A stretch of DNA of 64,000 bases from Elymus sibiricus. Its lineage: Eukaryota; Streptophyta; Magnoliopsida; Poales; Poaceae. A program made the position numbers and the translations under genes. Positions 10,939-23,842 of this stretch are shown in pieces. The DNA lies in the NCBI GenBank assembly GCA_039707655.1, contig CM077674.1, positions 241,291,904-241,355,903 on the forward strand. The letters run 5' to 3'. Under the pieces are notes generated by a model, which saw only the letters and a program-made list of their open reading frames with translations, was not told the DNA's origin and searched no databases. Numbering within the stretch: position 1 is the first letter of the stretch; every line of letters starts with the position of its first letter.

Positions 10939-13055
10939 ATGGCCCCAAAAACCAACAAGATGGTCAACTGGGCCAAATCCAACATGTCAGAGCTCAAACT
11001 GCAGAGTTTGGTAGATTCCGGGTTGCTCCCAACCCAGGAAGAGATTGAATGGCGGGCCCATGAGGAAGAAATCCATCCTCGGCAGGTTCAAAATGAGATC
11101 GTTATATTCGGCAATCATCTGGACAGAGGCTTCCGTCCCCCGGGTTCCAAATTCTTCCGGGATGTACTTCACTACTTTGCTGTCAGGCCTCAGGACTTAG
11201 GCCCCAATTCCATCCTCAATTTGAGCCAGTTTCAAGTGTTCTGCGAAGTTTATCTGCAGATTGAGCTGTCCATCAACCTATTCCAGGAATTCTTCTACCT
11301 TAATCATCAGACAGAGCATAAAGGTGGACCCAACATAGAGCTTGGCGGGGTCACTATTCAACGGAGAAAGAACTCAGCTTTTCCAGAAGTGAAGTTGGCG
11401 AGTCATCCCAAGGGATGGCACAAATCTTGGTTTTATTGCAAAGATACCTCTCGAGAGCAGCAGCACCAACTACCGGGTTATAGGGCAGAACGGCTTGACG
11501 CTTCTTCCATTTTCCCGGGTTTCGCCTCCAGGGCTGAAAGAGAAGCACTGCAGCCCTTATACTCAAAGATCAATGCCTTGATTGCCCATGGCCTCACTGG
11601 CATTGATTTAACCCGAACTTGGGTGAGCTGGCGGATTCAACCCCTCAGCCTGAGGAACCGGCTCATGCATACATATTCGGGCGAGCTAGAAGACACGTTG
11701 CGGTTTAGCCGGGTCAACCTTAATCAGAAAGATCTTATAAAGTCCACCAAGAAACTCCTTGGCGAGACCAAAGATGATATTGAAATTGTGGGACTGGCTC
11801 CCTTTTTTACTGGAAACCCGGCACCCGCAGTAAGTTGCCGTACAAATATTTTTCTTGCCTACTCATAACTGCCTTACCATTGTATTCAATCTTACTGATC
11901 TTTTATCACTTGTCCAGGAACATGCTGAATGGTGGAAAACTGAACCCCAAGTTCCCACTCCTCCCCAAGACGATGATGGGAAAGAGCCGGATGACGAAGA
12001 AGAACATGAGGTAGAACTCGATTCTCTTGGCCATCTTTTTAATCAACTTGCTGATGCCGACTCCCATCAGGAACAGGTCGAGTCCAGTTGACCCGGCGAA
12101 GCAGAGGTAACTTTGATTTCTTCAGATTCAGACTCAACAATCCCGGTCCGAAAGAAAATCTGGGTTGCGGTCCGTAAAGTACCATTTTCACATCCAGACA
12201 CTCACTTAGATCCACAATTTCTTTTGAAGAAAACTCAGTACGCTGGTACCTCCAAACGGAAGACCCAGAGCAGCTCTGGAGAGCTAAGTGATGGGTTGCC
12301 AATTGAGCCATCTTCGCGAAGAGCCCGCACTGAAGTGCCACATAGCCCTACTTCTTCTCTTCCTCAAGCCGGCCAATTTAAAGAGCCGCTACATCCTTCT
12401 GACTCGGCTTATCACAAGACCTCCACATCATCTGATGAGTCCAACGCCACTCAACTGCTAGCCTTCCACATCAACCGTGGGTAAGTTTTTCACAAAGCTG
12501 CATCTATCTTTTATCATCATTCTTCGTCTATTGCTTCTCACCTATCTTGTAAACACAGGGCAAAAGCTTTCACCAAGAAGAAAGCCGGTGAAGAGAGCGA
12601 TGTTGCTACACAAGCCACAGAAGATCCTCCTCAGGACATCTCCACAGTCAACCCGGAAACCCTGAATGAGCTGGCTGACAATATTGAACCCGCTAGGAAA
12701 AATGAACCTGCCGGCGAAGCAGAACCGGCTCGTCTAGACAACCCGGGGAGTCCTGCTCCTACATCCACCCGTTTGATAGAAGAAAGAGAAGATCCATCCA
12801 GCGAGCCGCCTCCAGAGGCGACAGATACTGATATGATGATTACTAGGGAGAAATATATTGCTCCAGAAACATCAAACGCTTTGGCAAAAATCTCCACCAA
12901 AGATGAGTCGCCAATGAAGGAGAAAAACAACATCAAGCTTCAGTCCCAACCTTTGGAAGATCTTGATGTGAACTCCTTCCATCAAGAATACCTGACCCGG
13001 CTGTCTGAGAGCCAGAATACTGAGATTGCCATGGTGACTACACTCAAGCGGAAGT
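10939..13055 (+). pseudogene. Element D antisense gene, exons 1-3 (plant transposon-protein / Transposase_28-like)
   Basis: Exon 1 (10939-11829) encodes about 297 residues resembling the grass domain annotated as putative gypsy-type transposon / Transposase_28: ELKLQSLVDSGLLPTQEEIE, GFRPPGSKFFRDVLHYF and GWHKSWFYCKD. It ends at NPAPA with donor GTAAGT. Exon 2 (11918-12480, after TTGTCCAG) is acidic and Ser-rich and has a TGA at 12089-12091. Exon 3 (12559-13055, after AACACAG) is Pro/Glu-rich and ends at a weak donor GTTAAG. The gene runs opposite to gag-pol, the arrangement reported as an antisense ORF in Tat-lineage elements. Its function is unknown. Exons 4-5 are separated by the 26-kb insertion of element B and lie at 39547-40580. 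Confidence 0.7.
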
Positions 13056-13375
13056 ATGAGTTAAGTCCTACCACCTGTCCTTGTATATGTATACACATGC
13101 CACCCTCCAATCTTGGCCGGGTTAACTTTCTTGACCCGCCATTCACATATTTATCTTAACCATACTCATATGTAGCCCCGAAGGGCCGGGTTATTTTGAT
13201 ATGATGACCGAGGACTTGTGAAGTTACAGTCATACACTTGAACAACTGGTAGTCCCCAAGGACCGGCTCATCACCGTGTGATGGACCGGGTGTTTGTAGT
13301 ATGTATGTTTAGGCAAAAATGTCAATACATTAGCCCCCAAGTGCCATGTGGATTGCTGGCAACTGCATGGGACTT
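13056..13375 (+). other. Intron remainder of the element D antisense gene
   Basis: No gene seen. The sequence contains TAGCCCC motifs and CCGG-rich words shared with the element D LTR region. It ends with GACTT (13371-13375), the left target-site duplication of element B. Confidence 0.5.
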
Positions 13376-14082
13376 TGATACGTGTCCAACGTATCTATAA
13401 TTTTTGATTGTTCCATGCTATTATAGTATCAATCTTGGATGTTTTATATGCAATTATATGCCATTATATATCATTTTTTGGGACTAACCTATTGACCCAG
13501 TGCCCAGTGCCAGTTGTTGTTTTCTGCTTGTTTTTGCCTTTTCAGAAAATCATTATCAAAAAATTCAGATGCTATTCCACGCTGCTCCGAGCTCCTCCTC
13601 GCCGAGCCATATGACTATGCCAGCGCAGACCCCAACCTCGTCGACCGCTTCACCGTCGAGCTCTTGCGCTTCCCTGTTTCCATTCACGTCCGGCGCTCGG
13701 CTAAATACCGCTACCCCTCACCCCCGCCTTCGCCGCCCCCTTCCGCTTGCAACGGTGGCTCCGGCGAGCACGGTTCGCCTCCATGCCCTGACGCTTGGCC
13801 TTGCCGCTACAGTTTTCCGCGTTCTTTCGGATACTCCGGGCCTGGCCATGGTGGAGGACAGGGCACCTCCTCCGGCCAACGCCGCCAGCAGCGCACCTCA
13901 CCGCTGTTCCGCGGCTGGCAGGGAATCCTGGGCCCACATCCTCCCGTTGGCGGCTTTTCGGGCGGGCACGCTGGACAGGCTGGCCCTGCCGCTACGCTCC
14001 AAGCCGCGGGTTCCGCCCGGTCCGCGCCCGTTCAAACTCTGCTGCTGGCTGTGCCAACCGTTTCTGGCCCGCCTACTAGCCG

Positions 14083-14889
14083 TTGCGATCTCCCACTGGT
14101 GCAGACGGCTTCGGATCCTTCCCCCTCGCCTTGCCCCCCATCCTTCTGCTGATAGCTCCCCCTGCCGTTAGTGTTGTCGTTGAATCGGCGCCTGCCGAGC
14201 ACCTGCTTGACCAACCCCCACCCAGCTGCAATCCCTCGGAAGCCGCCTTGGGCAGCATGCCTGCCCCCACTTCGCCTTCTAGGCCGTTCGTGGTGCCCCA
14301 GCCTACGGGCCCCCAGGTTGCCCACCCGACCCCACATGCCTCGCCTGCGCGACCCACCTCTGATCTTCTGCGATTGGATTCAACCTCACCGGTGCAGCTG
14401 CCTCCCACCCCACCCACAGAGAATCCTATGCCGGCCAGTGTGCCGCCCGCTTCGGCTGCCACGCATGAGCTAGCCTCGCCTCGGGATATGGCGCGCCATG
14501 CAGAGGACGTAGTCAACATCCGATGCCCGCCAACTATGACTGACTCCTCTGCGGCCATGCAAATTCCTGTGCCTACCTCCAATGGCCAGGCCTCTTGCCC
14601 CGTTCCCCTGCACGTACTGGGTTACATTGACTCGTTGCGGACCAACGTGGACCCGGTCCTCCTGACCCCTTCCACCAGGCACAAGCGGGGCGAGCTGCCA
14701 CCCAATTTCAGCCCGCGGCAAAGCAGTCGGATTGCGAAGAACAACAGGGGATTCAACTATGAAACAAAAGCAAAGCGCGTCCTTCTCCGGCGTCTTGGCC
14801 TCCTGGTGGAAGATGAGCCAATCTCTGATGCGGTCCTTGAGCGCTACACACGCCTCTTCGATCGGCCGCTCGCCGCCGAGGTCGTCTAG
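14083..14889 (+). pseudogene. LINE ORF1 C-terminal remnant
   Basis: This open frame has no initiator of its own and continues broken upstream sequence from 13564. It is rich in Pro, Ala and Ser. Near the end it has a basic segment (SPRQSSRIAKNNRG followed by TKAKRVLLRRLGL) typical of the C-terminal region of plant LINE ORF1 proteins, which bind RNA. No gag-like or CCHC domain is visible, presumably lost to 5' truncation. It ends 134 bp before ORF2. Frames before 14083 are too broken to assign. Confidence 0.5.
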
Positions 14890-15023
14890 GCATTCGCAGA
14901 CTTCTATGGATGGTGCGTCCCTCCTGAGCTGTTCGACTGCATCGCGCTAGCACAGCCTCGGCTAGTCGGGATCTAAGCAGCCTGCTGTGCTTCTCTCCAC
15001 CCAAGCCCCCCCCCAACTTTTCT

Positions 15024-18000
15024 ATGGATCAAGAGCACAAGATTATTTTCTGGAACGTCCGCGGATTAAATAGCAAAGCCAAGCGCACTGCTGTCCGGAC
15101 TGTGATTTCTTCTGTATCCCCCACTATTGTATGCCTCTCGGAAACTAAGCTCGCTTCGGTCTCGTCTGCGTCTGTCCTTGAAACCCTCGGCCACATGTTC
15201 GTCAACTTTTTCTGGCTCCCCGCGAACGGCCCTAGAGGTGGCATCCTTCTCGCATCGCGGCCTGATCGCGTCTCCCTCTCACACCCCTCGATCGGTTCCT
15301 ACCACGTGTCGGCCGTGGTTTCCTCCACTTTAGGTGCGACCCCTTGGTGGATCACTGGCGTGTATGGCCCCCAGGGCGATGACGACAAACTCGCGTACCT
15401 TGCCGAGCTACAAGACCTCAGGGCACCCATGGCCGGGCCATGGCTAATCGGAGGTGACTTCAACATGATCACCTCATCCACCGACAAGAACAATGGCAGG
15501 GTCAACCACCGCACGGCAAGCCGCTTTCGGTGCTTCATCACCGATCATGCCCTGGGTGATATCTACATGCACGGCCGACGCTACACTTGGTCCAGCGAGC
15601 AGCAAAATCCCACCCTCGTCCGCAACGATTGCATCCTATGCACCATTTCGTGGGCCACGAATCACCCGCAGCACCTGCTGCGATGCCTCGCCTCTGCTGC
15701 CTCCGACCACTGCCCCTTGGTCGTCGACTATTCTCCGCGACCTCCTGGGAAGCGCCGCTTCCACTTTGAGCTGTTCTGGATCAAACTTGATGGATTCACG
15801 CAAACCGTCCAAGACGCCTGGCTCTCTGCTCCCCCCGACCCCGACCCGTTTAGGCGGCTTTACACCTGTCTGAAAGTCACCGCGCGGCGCCTTCAGAGCT
15901 GGGGCTCACGCTCCATTGGCCACATCTCGTCTCGGCTCATCACGGCGTGCGAGATTATCTATAGGCTCGACGTGGCCCAAGACGAGCACCCCCTTTCGCC
16001 GGCCGAGGCCTGGCTGCGCCGTGAGGTCAAGCGCACCTACTTGGGGATGGCTTCGCTCGAGAGATCCATCTTGCGTGAGCGAGCCTGTTTCTGTTGGCTA
16101 CGCGATGGTGACACCAACACAGCCTTCTACAAGATCCATGCCGCACACCAAAGCCAGAAGAACCGCCTCCTCAGCCTCCGGGTCCGTGATGACATCATTT
16201 CTGATGAAGATGCCATGTCTCGTGCGGCATTTGAGCATTTTTCTTCCATCCTCGGCTCCGCGCCGATGCGCGCCCACTCCCTACGGCTCGACCTCATTGA
16301 CCCCAGGCACTTCGACCTGCTTGAGCTCGAGGTGCCATTCTCTGAACATGAGATTTGGGAGGCGATCAAGCAATTGCCTACTGGCAAGGCACCTGGACCC
16401 GACGGCTTCACCTCCAAGTTTCTCCGTGCGTGCTGGCCCATCATCAAAACGGATATCTGTGCGGCCTTCGACAAGCTCTACAACATGAATGGTCGTGGTT
16501 TCCACAAGCTTAATGAAGCCCTTCTCACACTTCTTCCCAAGAAACCTGACGTGGCCGCGCTTACTGATTACCGGCCCATCAGCTTGATTCACATTATCGC
16601 CAAGCTCTTTGCCAAGGTCCTCGCTCTGCGCCTCGCTCCGCGGATGTGAGATATCGTCTCCGCCAACCAGAGTGCATTCATTGCTGGCAGATGTGTACAC
16701 GACAACTTTCTCCTTGTCCAACAAACTGCATGGCTCCTCCACAACATCAAGGCGCCGAGAGTCCTCCTCAAGCTGGACATCGCAAAAGCATTCGACACCG
16801 TTGCATGGCCCTTCCTGCTTGAAACCTTGGTGCACCTTGGCTTCGGCCGGCGTTGGTGTGAGTGGATCTCCATCCTCACGTCCACGGCTTCCTCACACGT
16901 CCTCATCAACGGCAACCAAGGACCACCGGTGGATCATGCCCGCAGGCTTTGTCAAGGCGACCTGATCTCTCCCATGCTCTTCGCCATCGTTATCGACTTG
17001 CTAAACTCCCTGCTACAGCACGCCGTGTCTGCCGGCATGCTACAGCGGCTGACCGCTCGACTCGCCGCCTCGAGCATCTCCTTCTTCGCCGACGATGTCG
17101 TCATCTTCTGCCACCCCGACCCCCCCCGAGCTAGCCACTATTCGTGAGCTGCTACGAGTGTTCGGTGGCGCGTCCGGCCTGCGCACTAACTTCTCCAAGT
17201 GTTCCGCCACGCCTATCCAGTGCACTACCGAGGCTGCCAGCACGATCGCCGCTGAGCTCTCCTGCTCCGTCTCCAGTTTCCCCACCCCCTACCTTGGGCT
17301 GCCGCTATCCATCTGCAAGTGCCATGCAACTGTTCTATTGCCCTTGGTCGAGCGGATGATCAAGTAGCTCGCCACCTGGAAGGCCTCCCTCCTCTTGCGC
17401 AGCGAGCGTTTGGCCTTGGTGCGCCACGTGCTCACCGCCATGCCGGTGCACATCCTACTCGCTATGGGGCTGAACCCCTCCATCCTCAAGAAGATCACCA
17501 CGGTGGTGCGCGACTTCCTATGGCACGGCCGCAAGGACACCAAGACCGGCTGCTGCCTCGTCAGTTGGCCCAAACTCTCATGGCCCCTCGAGCTCGGTGG
17601 CCTCGCCGTGTGCGACATTCACCGCACTGGCATTGCTCTACGTGCCCGATGGCTATGGTTGCAAGCCACAGACCCGGACCGCCCCTGGTCTCACCTACAA
17701 CTACCCCACGACGAGGAGGTCCAGCAGTTCTACCGTGCTTCCATGTCCTGGGCCATCGGCGATGGTAGGTCCTGCCGTTTCTGGTGCGACCACTGGATCG
17801 AGGGCTCGTCCGTCGCTGAGATCGCCCCGACCTTGATCCTCCTAGTCCCGCGAAGGCGACGCCGCCTGCGGCTTGTCTTTGATGCTCTCCAGGATGGCCT
17901 CTGGATCCGGGACATACATGGCATAATGTGCCCTGCCGCCGCTGTCGAATACGTTGAGTTATGGCAGCGGATCCAGCATGTGCATCTGACTGCCGACCCC

Positions 18001-18580
18001 GACAAGATCACTTGGAAGTGGACCAGCAATGGCATCTACACCGCTGACTCGGCCTACAAGGCCCTGTTTGCTGGATCGATGGCTGGACCTTTCTGGCGTC
18101 TCATCTGGCGCTGCTGGGCCCCTGCGAATGCCAAGTTCTTCTTGTGGCTTGCCTCCATGGACCGCTGCTGGACCGCCGAGCGGCGTGCTCGTCATGGACT
18201 CCCACATGACCCCTTATGCAAGTTCTGTAGTCAAGAGCTCGAGACTCTGGATCACCTCCTGGTCCAATGCGCCTTCTCCAGGATCACATGGCAAGAAATT
18301 CTATCATGGTGCAGACTGCCAACTCCACCGCCAACCGTCACGGCGAGCTTCTACACTTGGTGGTCGGACACTGCCATCGCCGTACAGCCCATCCTTCGCA
18401 ATGAAGCTAACTCCCTCATTGCTCTTATCGCCTGGTCCCTCTAGAAACACCGCAACACTGTGGTCTTCGATAACATCCGGCCATCGAATGACGACCTCGC
18501 GCACACTATCCGGGACGAGGCTCGCCTGTGGGCTCGTGCTGGAGCCAAAGGCTTAGGAGTAGTTATTCCCGCAACCTGAT
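15024..18580 (+). pseudogene. LINE ORF2: endonuclease / reverse transcriptase (decayed)
   Basis: Starts at ATG 15024. The apurinic-endonuclease-like domain shows IIFWNVRGLNSKAKR, SETKL, GVYGPQGDDD, IGGDFNMI and SDHCPLVVDY. Reverse transcriptase shows GKAPGPDGFTSKFLRACW, DYRPISLIHI, LKLDIAKAFDTV, RLCQGDLISPMLFA and the catalytic-type FFADDVVIF (F in place of the usual Y). A C-terminal zinc-binding domain follows (WKWTSNGIYTADSAYKALF ... WAPANAKFFLWLA ... CKFCSQELETLDHLLVQC). Breaks: TGA 16647-16649, frameshift in a run of eight C near 17120-17127, TAG 17365-17367, TAG 18442-18444. The protein would nick DNA and prime reverse transcription at the target, but this copy cannot encode it intact. 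Confidence 0.85.
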
Positions 18581-20116
18581 TGTATGTATCGAGGCTGAGC
18601 AACCTCCCCCCTGCTCATTTGCACCCTAAGGGACGCCTTTTAGCGCACGGCCCCTAGGGCTGCACGCTGTAACTTCTTTCCCTACCTATATGTGCAAAGA
18701 TACGCAACGATGCGTATTCGCGAAAAAAGTGCCCAAACGAGAAAAAAAAACTTTGGATTAATTTTTTCTGGACCAGAAGAGACCCACGAAGCTTCAGGAG
18801 AAGACCAGAAGAGCCACGAGGAGGCGGCAAGCCTAGTGGGCGCGCCCAGGGGGTAGGGCGTGCCCCCCAGGCTTGTGGGCCCCTCGTTACCCCTTCTGAC
18901 CTAATTCCAGTGCTATAAATTCCCAAATAGACCCAATATACCAGAGAGATAGAAGAGAAAACCTTTCCATCGCCGCAAGCCTCTGTTCTTCCGCGATCCC
19001 ATCTGGAGGCCTTTTCCGGTACTCTGCCAGAGGGGGAATCGATCACGGAGGGCTTCTTCGTCAACCTTGCTGCCCTTCCGATGATGTGTGAGTAGTTTAC
19101 CATAGACCTATGGGTCCATAGCTAGTAGCTAGATGGCTTCTTCTCTCTCTTTGATCTTCAATACCAAGTTCTCCTCGATGTTCTTGGAATTCTATCCGAT
19201 GTAGTCTTCTTTTGCGGTGTGTTTGTTGGGATCCGATGAATTGTGAGTTTATGATCAGATTTTTCATGAGAAATATTTGAGTCTTCTCTGAACTCCTTTA
19301 TGCATGATTATTATAGCTTTGTATTTCTCTCCGATCTATCGATTTGGTTTGGCCTACTAGATTGACTTATCTTGCAATGGGAGAGGTGCTTTGTGATGGG
19401 TTTAATCTTGCGGTACTCAATCCCAGTGACAGAAGGGGACATGACACGTATTTGTATTGTTGCCATTAAGGATAAAAAGATGGGGTTTAATCTTATTGCT
19501 TGAGTTTACTTTATCTACATCATGTCATCTTGCTTAAGGTGTTACTTTGTTACATACTTAATACCCTAGATGCATGCTGGATAGCGGTCGATGGGTGGAG
19601 TAATAGTAGTAGATGCAGGCAGGAGTCGGTCTACTTGTCTCGGACGTGATGCCTATATACATGATCATTGCCATGAATCCGTCATAATTATTTGCTTTTC
19701 TATCAATTGCCCAACAGTAATTTGTTTACCCACCGTATGCTATGTGTTCGAGAGAGAAGCCTCTAGTGAAAACTATGGCCCCCGGGTCTACTTTATCATA
19801 TATAAAAAACCTAAAAATACCTTGCTGCAATTTATTTACTTTTATTTTATTTTGTATTTTAGTTTATCTATTTATCTCTATAAGATTTAATGCTTGCAAA
19901 TAACCGCTAAGAGGATTGACAACCCTCTTATTTGCATTGGGTGCAAGTGTTTGCTTTTGTGTGTGCAGGTGTGCTTAATGGAATTTTGCTTGGTTCTCCG
20001 ACTGGATTGATAACCTTGGTTCTTAACTGAGGGAAATACTTATCTCTACTATACTGCATCATCCTCTCCTCTTCGGGGAAATACCAACGCAGTCTACAAG
20101 TAGCAGGAAGAATTTC

Positions 20117-20134
20117 TAGCGCCGTTGCCGGGGA
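20117..20134 (+). other. Element B primer-binding site
   Basis: TAGCGCCGTTGCCGGGGA lies 11 bp after the left LTR, preceded by GGAAGAATTTC. It equals the common Athila site with A in place of G at the second base, which would weaken pairing with the primer tRNA. Confidence 0.8.
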
Positions 20135-20304
20135 GACATCATCAAAATTACCAAGTGCCTTCGCACAAACTATCATCCACTTGCATTTATTTTATTTGCC
20201 TTTTGATTTGCATTTGCCTCTTGTTTTCATCTACTCCACTTCTAATTTTTTTTTTACAAAAACACAAAAATATTTTTATTTGCTTGTTTGCTTGCTTCGT
20301 CGCG

Positions 20305-22393
20305 ATGTCTCAAGAAAATACAAAATTGTGTGACTTTTCCAATACTAATAATAATGATTTTATTAGTACTCCTATTGCTCCTCCCGCCACTAGTGCGGAG
20401 TCATGTGACATTAATGCTGCTTTGCTTAATCTTGTTATGAAAGAACAATTTTCTGGTACTCCTAATGAAGATGCTGCATCCCATCTAAATACTTTCGTTG
20501 AGTTTTGTGATATGCAAAAGAAAAAAGATGTGGATAATGATATTTTCAAATTAAAATTATTTCCGTTCTCACTACGAGACCGTGCTAAAACTTGGTTTTC
20601 ATCCTTGCCTAGAAATAGTATTGATTCTTGGGATAAGTGTAAGGATGCTTTTATTACCAAGTATTTTCCTCCCGCTAAGATTATTTCTTTAAGAAATCAA
20701 ATTATGAATTTTAAGAAACTTGAGCATGAACATGTTGCACAATCTTGGGAGAGAATGAAATTAATGATAAGAAATTGCTCAAGTCATGGCTTAAATTTAT
20801 GGATGATCATACAAAATTTTTATGCGGGGCTAAACTTTGTCTCTAGAAATTTGCTAGACTCTGCCGCAGGTGGTACTTTTACGAAAATTACATTGGGAGA
20901 AGCTACAAAACTTCTTGATAATATCATGACAAATTATTCTCAATGGCACACTGAATGAACTCCAACTGGTAAGAAGGTAAATCCTGTTGAAGAAATTAAA
21001 ACTTTGAGTGATAAGATGGATGCTTTATTGAAATTGGTTGCTAGTAAAAATGCTCATATTGATCCTAATGATGAGCCATTGTCTACCTTGATTAAGCAAA
21101 ATAATGATGCTATTGATGTGAATTTTGTCTCCAGAAATAATTTCAACAACAATGCCTATAGGGGTAATTTCAATCCTAGACCATTTCCTGGAAATTCCTC
21201 TAATAATTATGGCAATCCTTATGGTAATTCTTATAATAATAATAATAGGATACCTACTGATCTTGAAAGTAATATTAAAGAATTTATTAATTCACAAAAG
21301 AATTTCAATGCTATGATAGAAGAAAAATTGAATAGAGTTGATGAATTGGCTAGAAACATGGATAGAATTGCTCATGATGTGGAAAATCTCAAAACTAAAA
21401 TTTTGCCACCCAAGCATGATATAAATGAGTCTATTAAAGCTATCTATGTCTCCTTTAATGAAAGTAAAGAAAGGACCGCTAGGTTGAGAGCTAAGCGAGA
21501 ATTTCTAGAAAAAGCGATTCCACCCGGTTTCTATCGTAGTAATGATGAGGATATTAAAATGATTGGTGTCACTCCTATTGAATCAGTATTTAGTAACATA
21601 AAACTTGATGAAAAAGGGACTGAAGAAGAGTCAACTTTAGATAGAAGGAGTCCCAATTGCTTGGAGGGTGATAATCTTAATGAAAAAAAATGAAAAAAGT
21701 GGGTTTGGAGAGGTCAAAACTTTAAATAGTAATGCACCCACTACTTTGGATTACAAGGACTTTAATTATGATAATTGTTCTTTAATTGAGTGTATTTCCT
21801 TGTTGCAATCCATGATCAATTCACCAAATGCATATGAACAAAAGAAAGCTTTCACTAAACATATTGTAGAAGCCATGATGAAAGCGCATGAAGAAAAACT
21901 TGAGTTGGAAGTATCAATTCCTAGAAAATTACAAGATGAATGGGAACCTACTATTAAAGTCAAAATTAAAGATTATGAATGTAATTCCCTTTGTGATCTT
22001 GGTGCTAGCGTTTCCACTATACCAAAGTCTTTGGGTGATGTGCTAGGTCTCACCGACATGGATCCTTGTTCCCTTAATTTGCATGTTGCGGATTCCACTA
22101 TTAAAAAGCCATTGGATACAATAAATGATGTGCTTATTCTTGAAAATAGAAATTATGTGCCCGTGGACTTTATTGTTCTTGATATTTAATGCAATCCTTC
22201 TTGCCCCATAATACTTGGTAGGTCTTTTCTACGAACAATAGGTGCTATTATTGATATGAAAGAAGGTAATATAAGATTTCAATTTCCATTAAAGAAAGGG
22301 ATGGAACACTTCCCTAGAAATATAATTAAAGCACCTTATGAATCTATTATGAGGTTTACTTATGGAATTAACATGAAGGATGACAACACTTGA
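20305..22393 (+). pseudogene. gag: Element B gag-protease (Athila-like, decayed)
   Basis: ATG at 20305 follows a 200-bp leader. The gag core shows SHLNTFVEFCDM, FPFSLRDRAKTWFSSLP and SWDKCKDAFITKYFPPAKI, typical of Athila-type gag. An Asn-rich segment follows (around 21120-21250). The aspartic protease region has CNSLCDLGASVSTIPKSL with active-site DLGAS, and later PIILGRSFLRTIGA. Breaks: TGA 20956-20958, frameshift at a run of eight A (21683-21690), TAA 22187-22189. The frame then ends at 22391-22393, and the sequence passes into the 3' non-coding region without any reverse transcriptase. The missing pol is a structural feature of the element, separate from these point lesions. Confidence 0.85.
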
Positions 22394-22912
22394 AACTATG
22401 CATTATGCCTAGCTAGGGGCATAAAACAATAGCGCTTGTTGGGAGGCAACCCAATGAATAAAATAAATTTTTGCTTTTACTTTCTGTTCTTGAGTGTTTA
22501 CACAATTATAGCCTGTATTATTATTGTATTTTTATGTTTAAATTAGTGTTTGTGCCAAGTAATGCCTTTGGGATGATGTTGATGATAGTATAATTGATGC
22601 TGTTTGGAAAACAGAATGTTTTGCGTCCAGTGCTGGAATTTTAATTCTGTACTCGAGCGTCAGAAAAATCTGAAATTTTTACACAGTATTTGTAGATGAA
22701 TTTTTTCTGTTTTCCTAATTTTTCAGAATTTTTGGAGTTACAGAAGTATGGATTTTAAATAGATCTTTACAGACTGTTCTGTTTTAGACAGATTCTGTTT
22801 TTGTTGCATAGTTTGCTTATTTTGATGAATCTATGGATCGTATCGGGGGGTATGAGTCATGGAGAAGTTGGAGTACAGTAGTATTATGCCAATATTAAAT
22901 ATGAATCAATTT
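22394..22912 (+). other. Element B 3' internal non-coding region, first part
   Basis: No coding sequence seen. It begins with the Athila-like segment CGCTTGTTGGGAGGCAACCC (22435-22454), then AT-rich sequence. It ends with AATTT (22908-22912), the left duplication of element C, and resumes at 35520. Confidence 0.75.
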
Positions 22913-23842
22913 TATCGAGGTGTTCTCGCCGGGGGTGCGTGATTCACGGCAGATGCCATGAGATGGCTTGAGGTGAGGGCGCGAGAGGACGCCGGTGGGT
23001 TCCGGAAGCGAGGTTGGTACGCGCAAGTGCGAGACACGAGACGTACCCAGGTTCGGGGCCCTCTGGAGAGGTAACACCCCTAATCCTGCCGTGTGAGCTG
23101 ATATGCGCAAAGGTTACAGAGTTGCTCCTGGAGCTGTTTGGGCGGCGGAGGGAGAAGGGGCTAGACCACCGTTCTGCCTCTCTGGCGGGAGTGTGTGTGT
23201 TCTGTGGAGCAAACTAGAATGTGTACTGATCTGACCGTGCGATCGAATGGCTGACCTAAAATCCAACTGAACCCAACCCCTCTACATGGAGGCCTCCCTG
23301 GGGGTCTTATAGGCCGACCCCCAGGGTTACAATGGTAACGTTACAGAGGCGCGGGCCCCTGATGTCCTTGACCGGGATCCGGTGGCCGGGTCGCCGGGTC
23401 GCCAGGATGCCGGGTCGCCGGGTGCGCCGCACCTGCCTGGCGCGGGTCACTGTGGCGGGTCTTGTATCTTGTCAGTATGGGTACGAGGCACTGTGGCGCG
23501 TCTTGTCCGTCGTCAGAGGGAGGTCGGCGCCGCCGTTTCTACAGGACCGCGCCTCCCTGACACCGCCCGCCTCGGGCGGGGGCGCAAGGAAAGCTACAGC
23601 CTCGCCTGTTCTGTCAGCGTAAAGGGAGGAACGCTGTAGCAACGCTTGCTTCGTCGCTAAGGCTTCGTCGCCTCGCGGCCGGCCGGCATGGGCCAGCCGG
23701 CCAGGCCGGGTTGCCGTGCCGAGCCGGCTCGCGCTGGGGAGCCGGCGTGCTTGGCAAGCCGGCTTGAGGGACTTGTCTTGCTCCGATGCTTTCCGAAAGG
23801 GATCCGGACTCCGTTGCCTACCCGGGGGTCATCCCCCCGACA
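22913..23842 (-). repeat. Element C 3' LTR (930 bp)
   Basis: Plus-strand start is TATCGAGG and end is CCCCGACA, so on the sense strand the ends are TG...TA rather than TG...CA. The AATTT duplication fixes this boundary. Short GCCGGGTC repeats occur around 23380-23425. Confidence 0.88.

Larger units (their letters stand above)
13564..18722 (+). mobile_element. 5'-truncated L1-type LINE inserted in the element B LTR
   Basis: The block between the two LTR pieces has ORF1 remnants, an ORF2 with endonuclease, reverse transcriptase and a C-terminal zinc-knuckle domain, a 3' UTR from 18581, and an A-rich end at 18723-18728. Six A residues at each junction could be a short target duplication or the poly(A) tail, so the boundaries are uncertain by several bases. 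The left side begins inside coding-like sequence, as in 5'-truncated LINEs. Codon use is GC-rich, very different from the AT-rich element B around it. Confidence 0.85.
13376..20105 (+). repeat. Element B left (5') LTR, split by a LINE
   Basis: The LTR is in two pieces, 13376 to about 13563 and about 18723 to 20105, together about 1.57 kb. They align with the intact right LTR at 37888-39430. The break is in an A-run (TATCAAAAA in the intact copy), which fits LINE insertion at an A-rich target. In the first 186 bp I count about 8 differences from the right LTR. Confidence 0.9.
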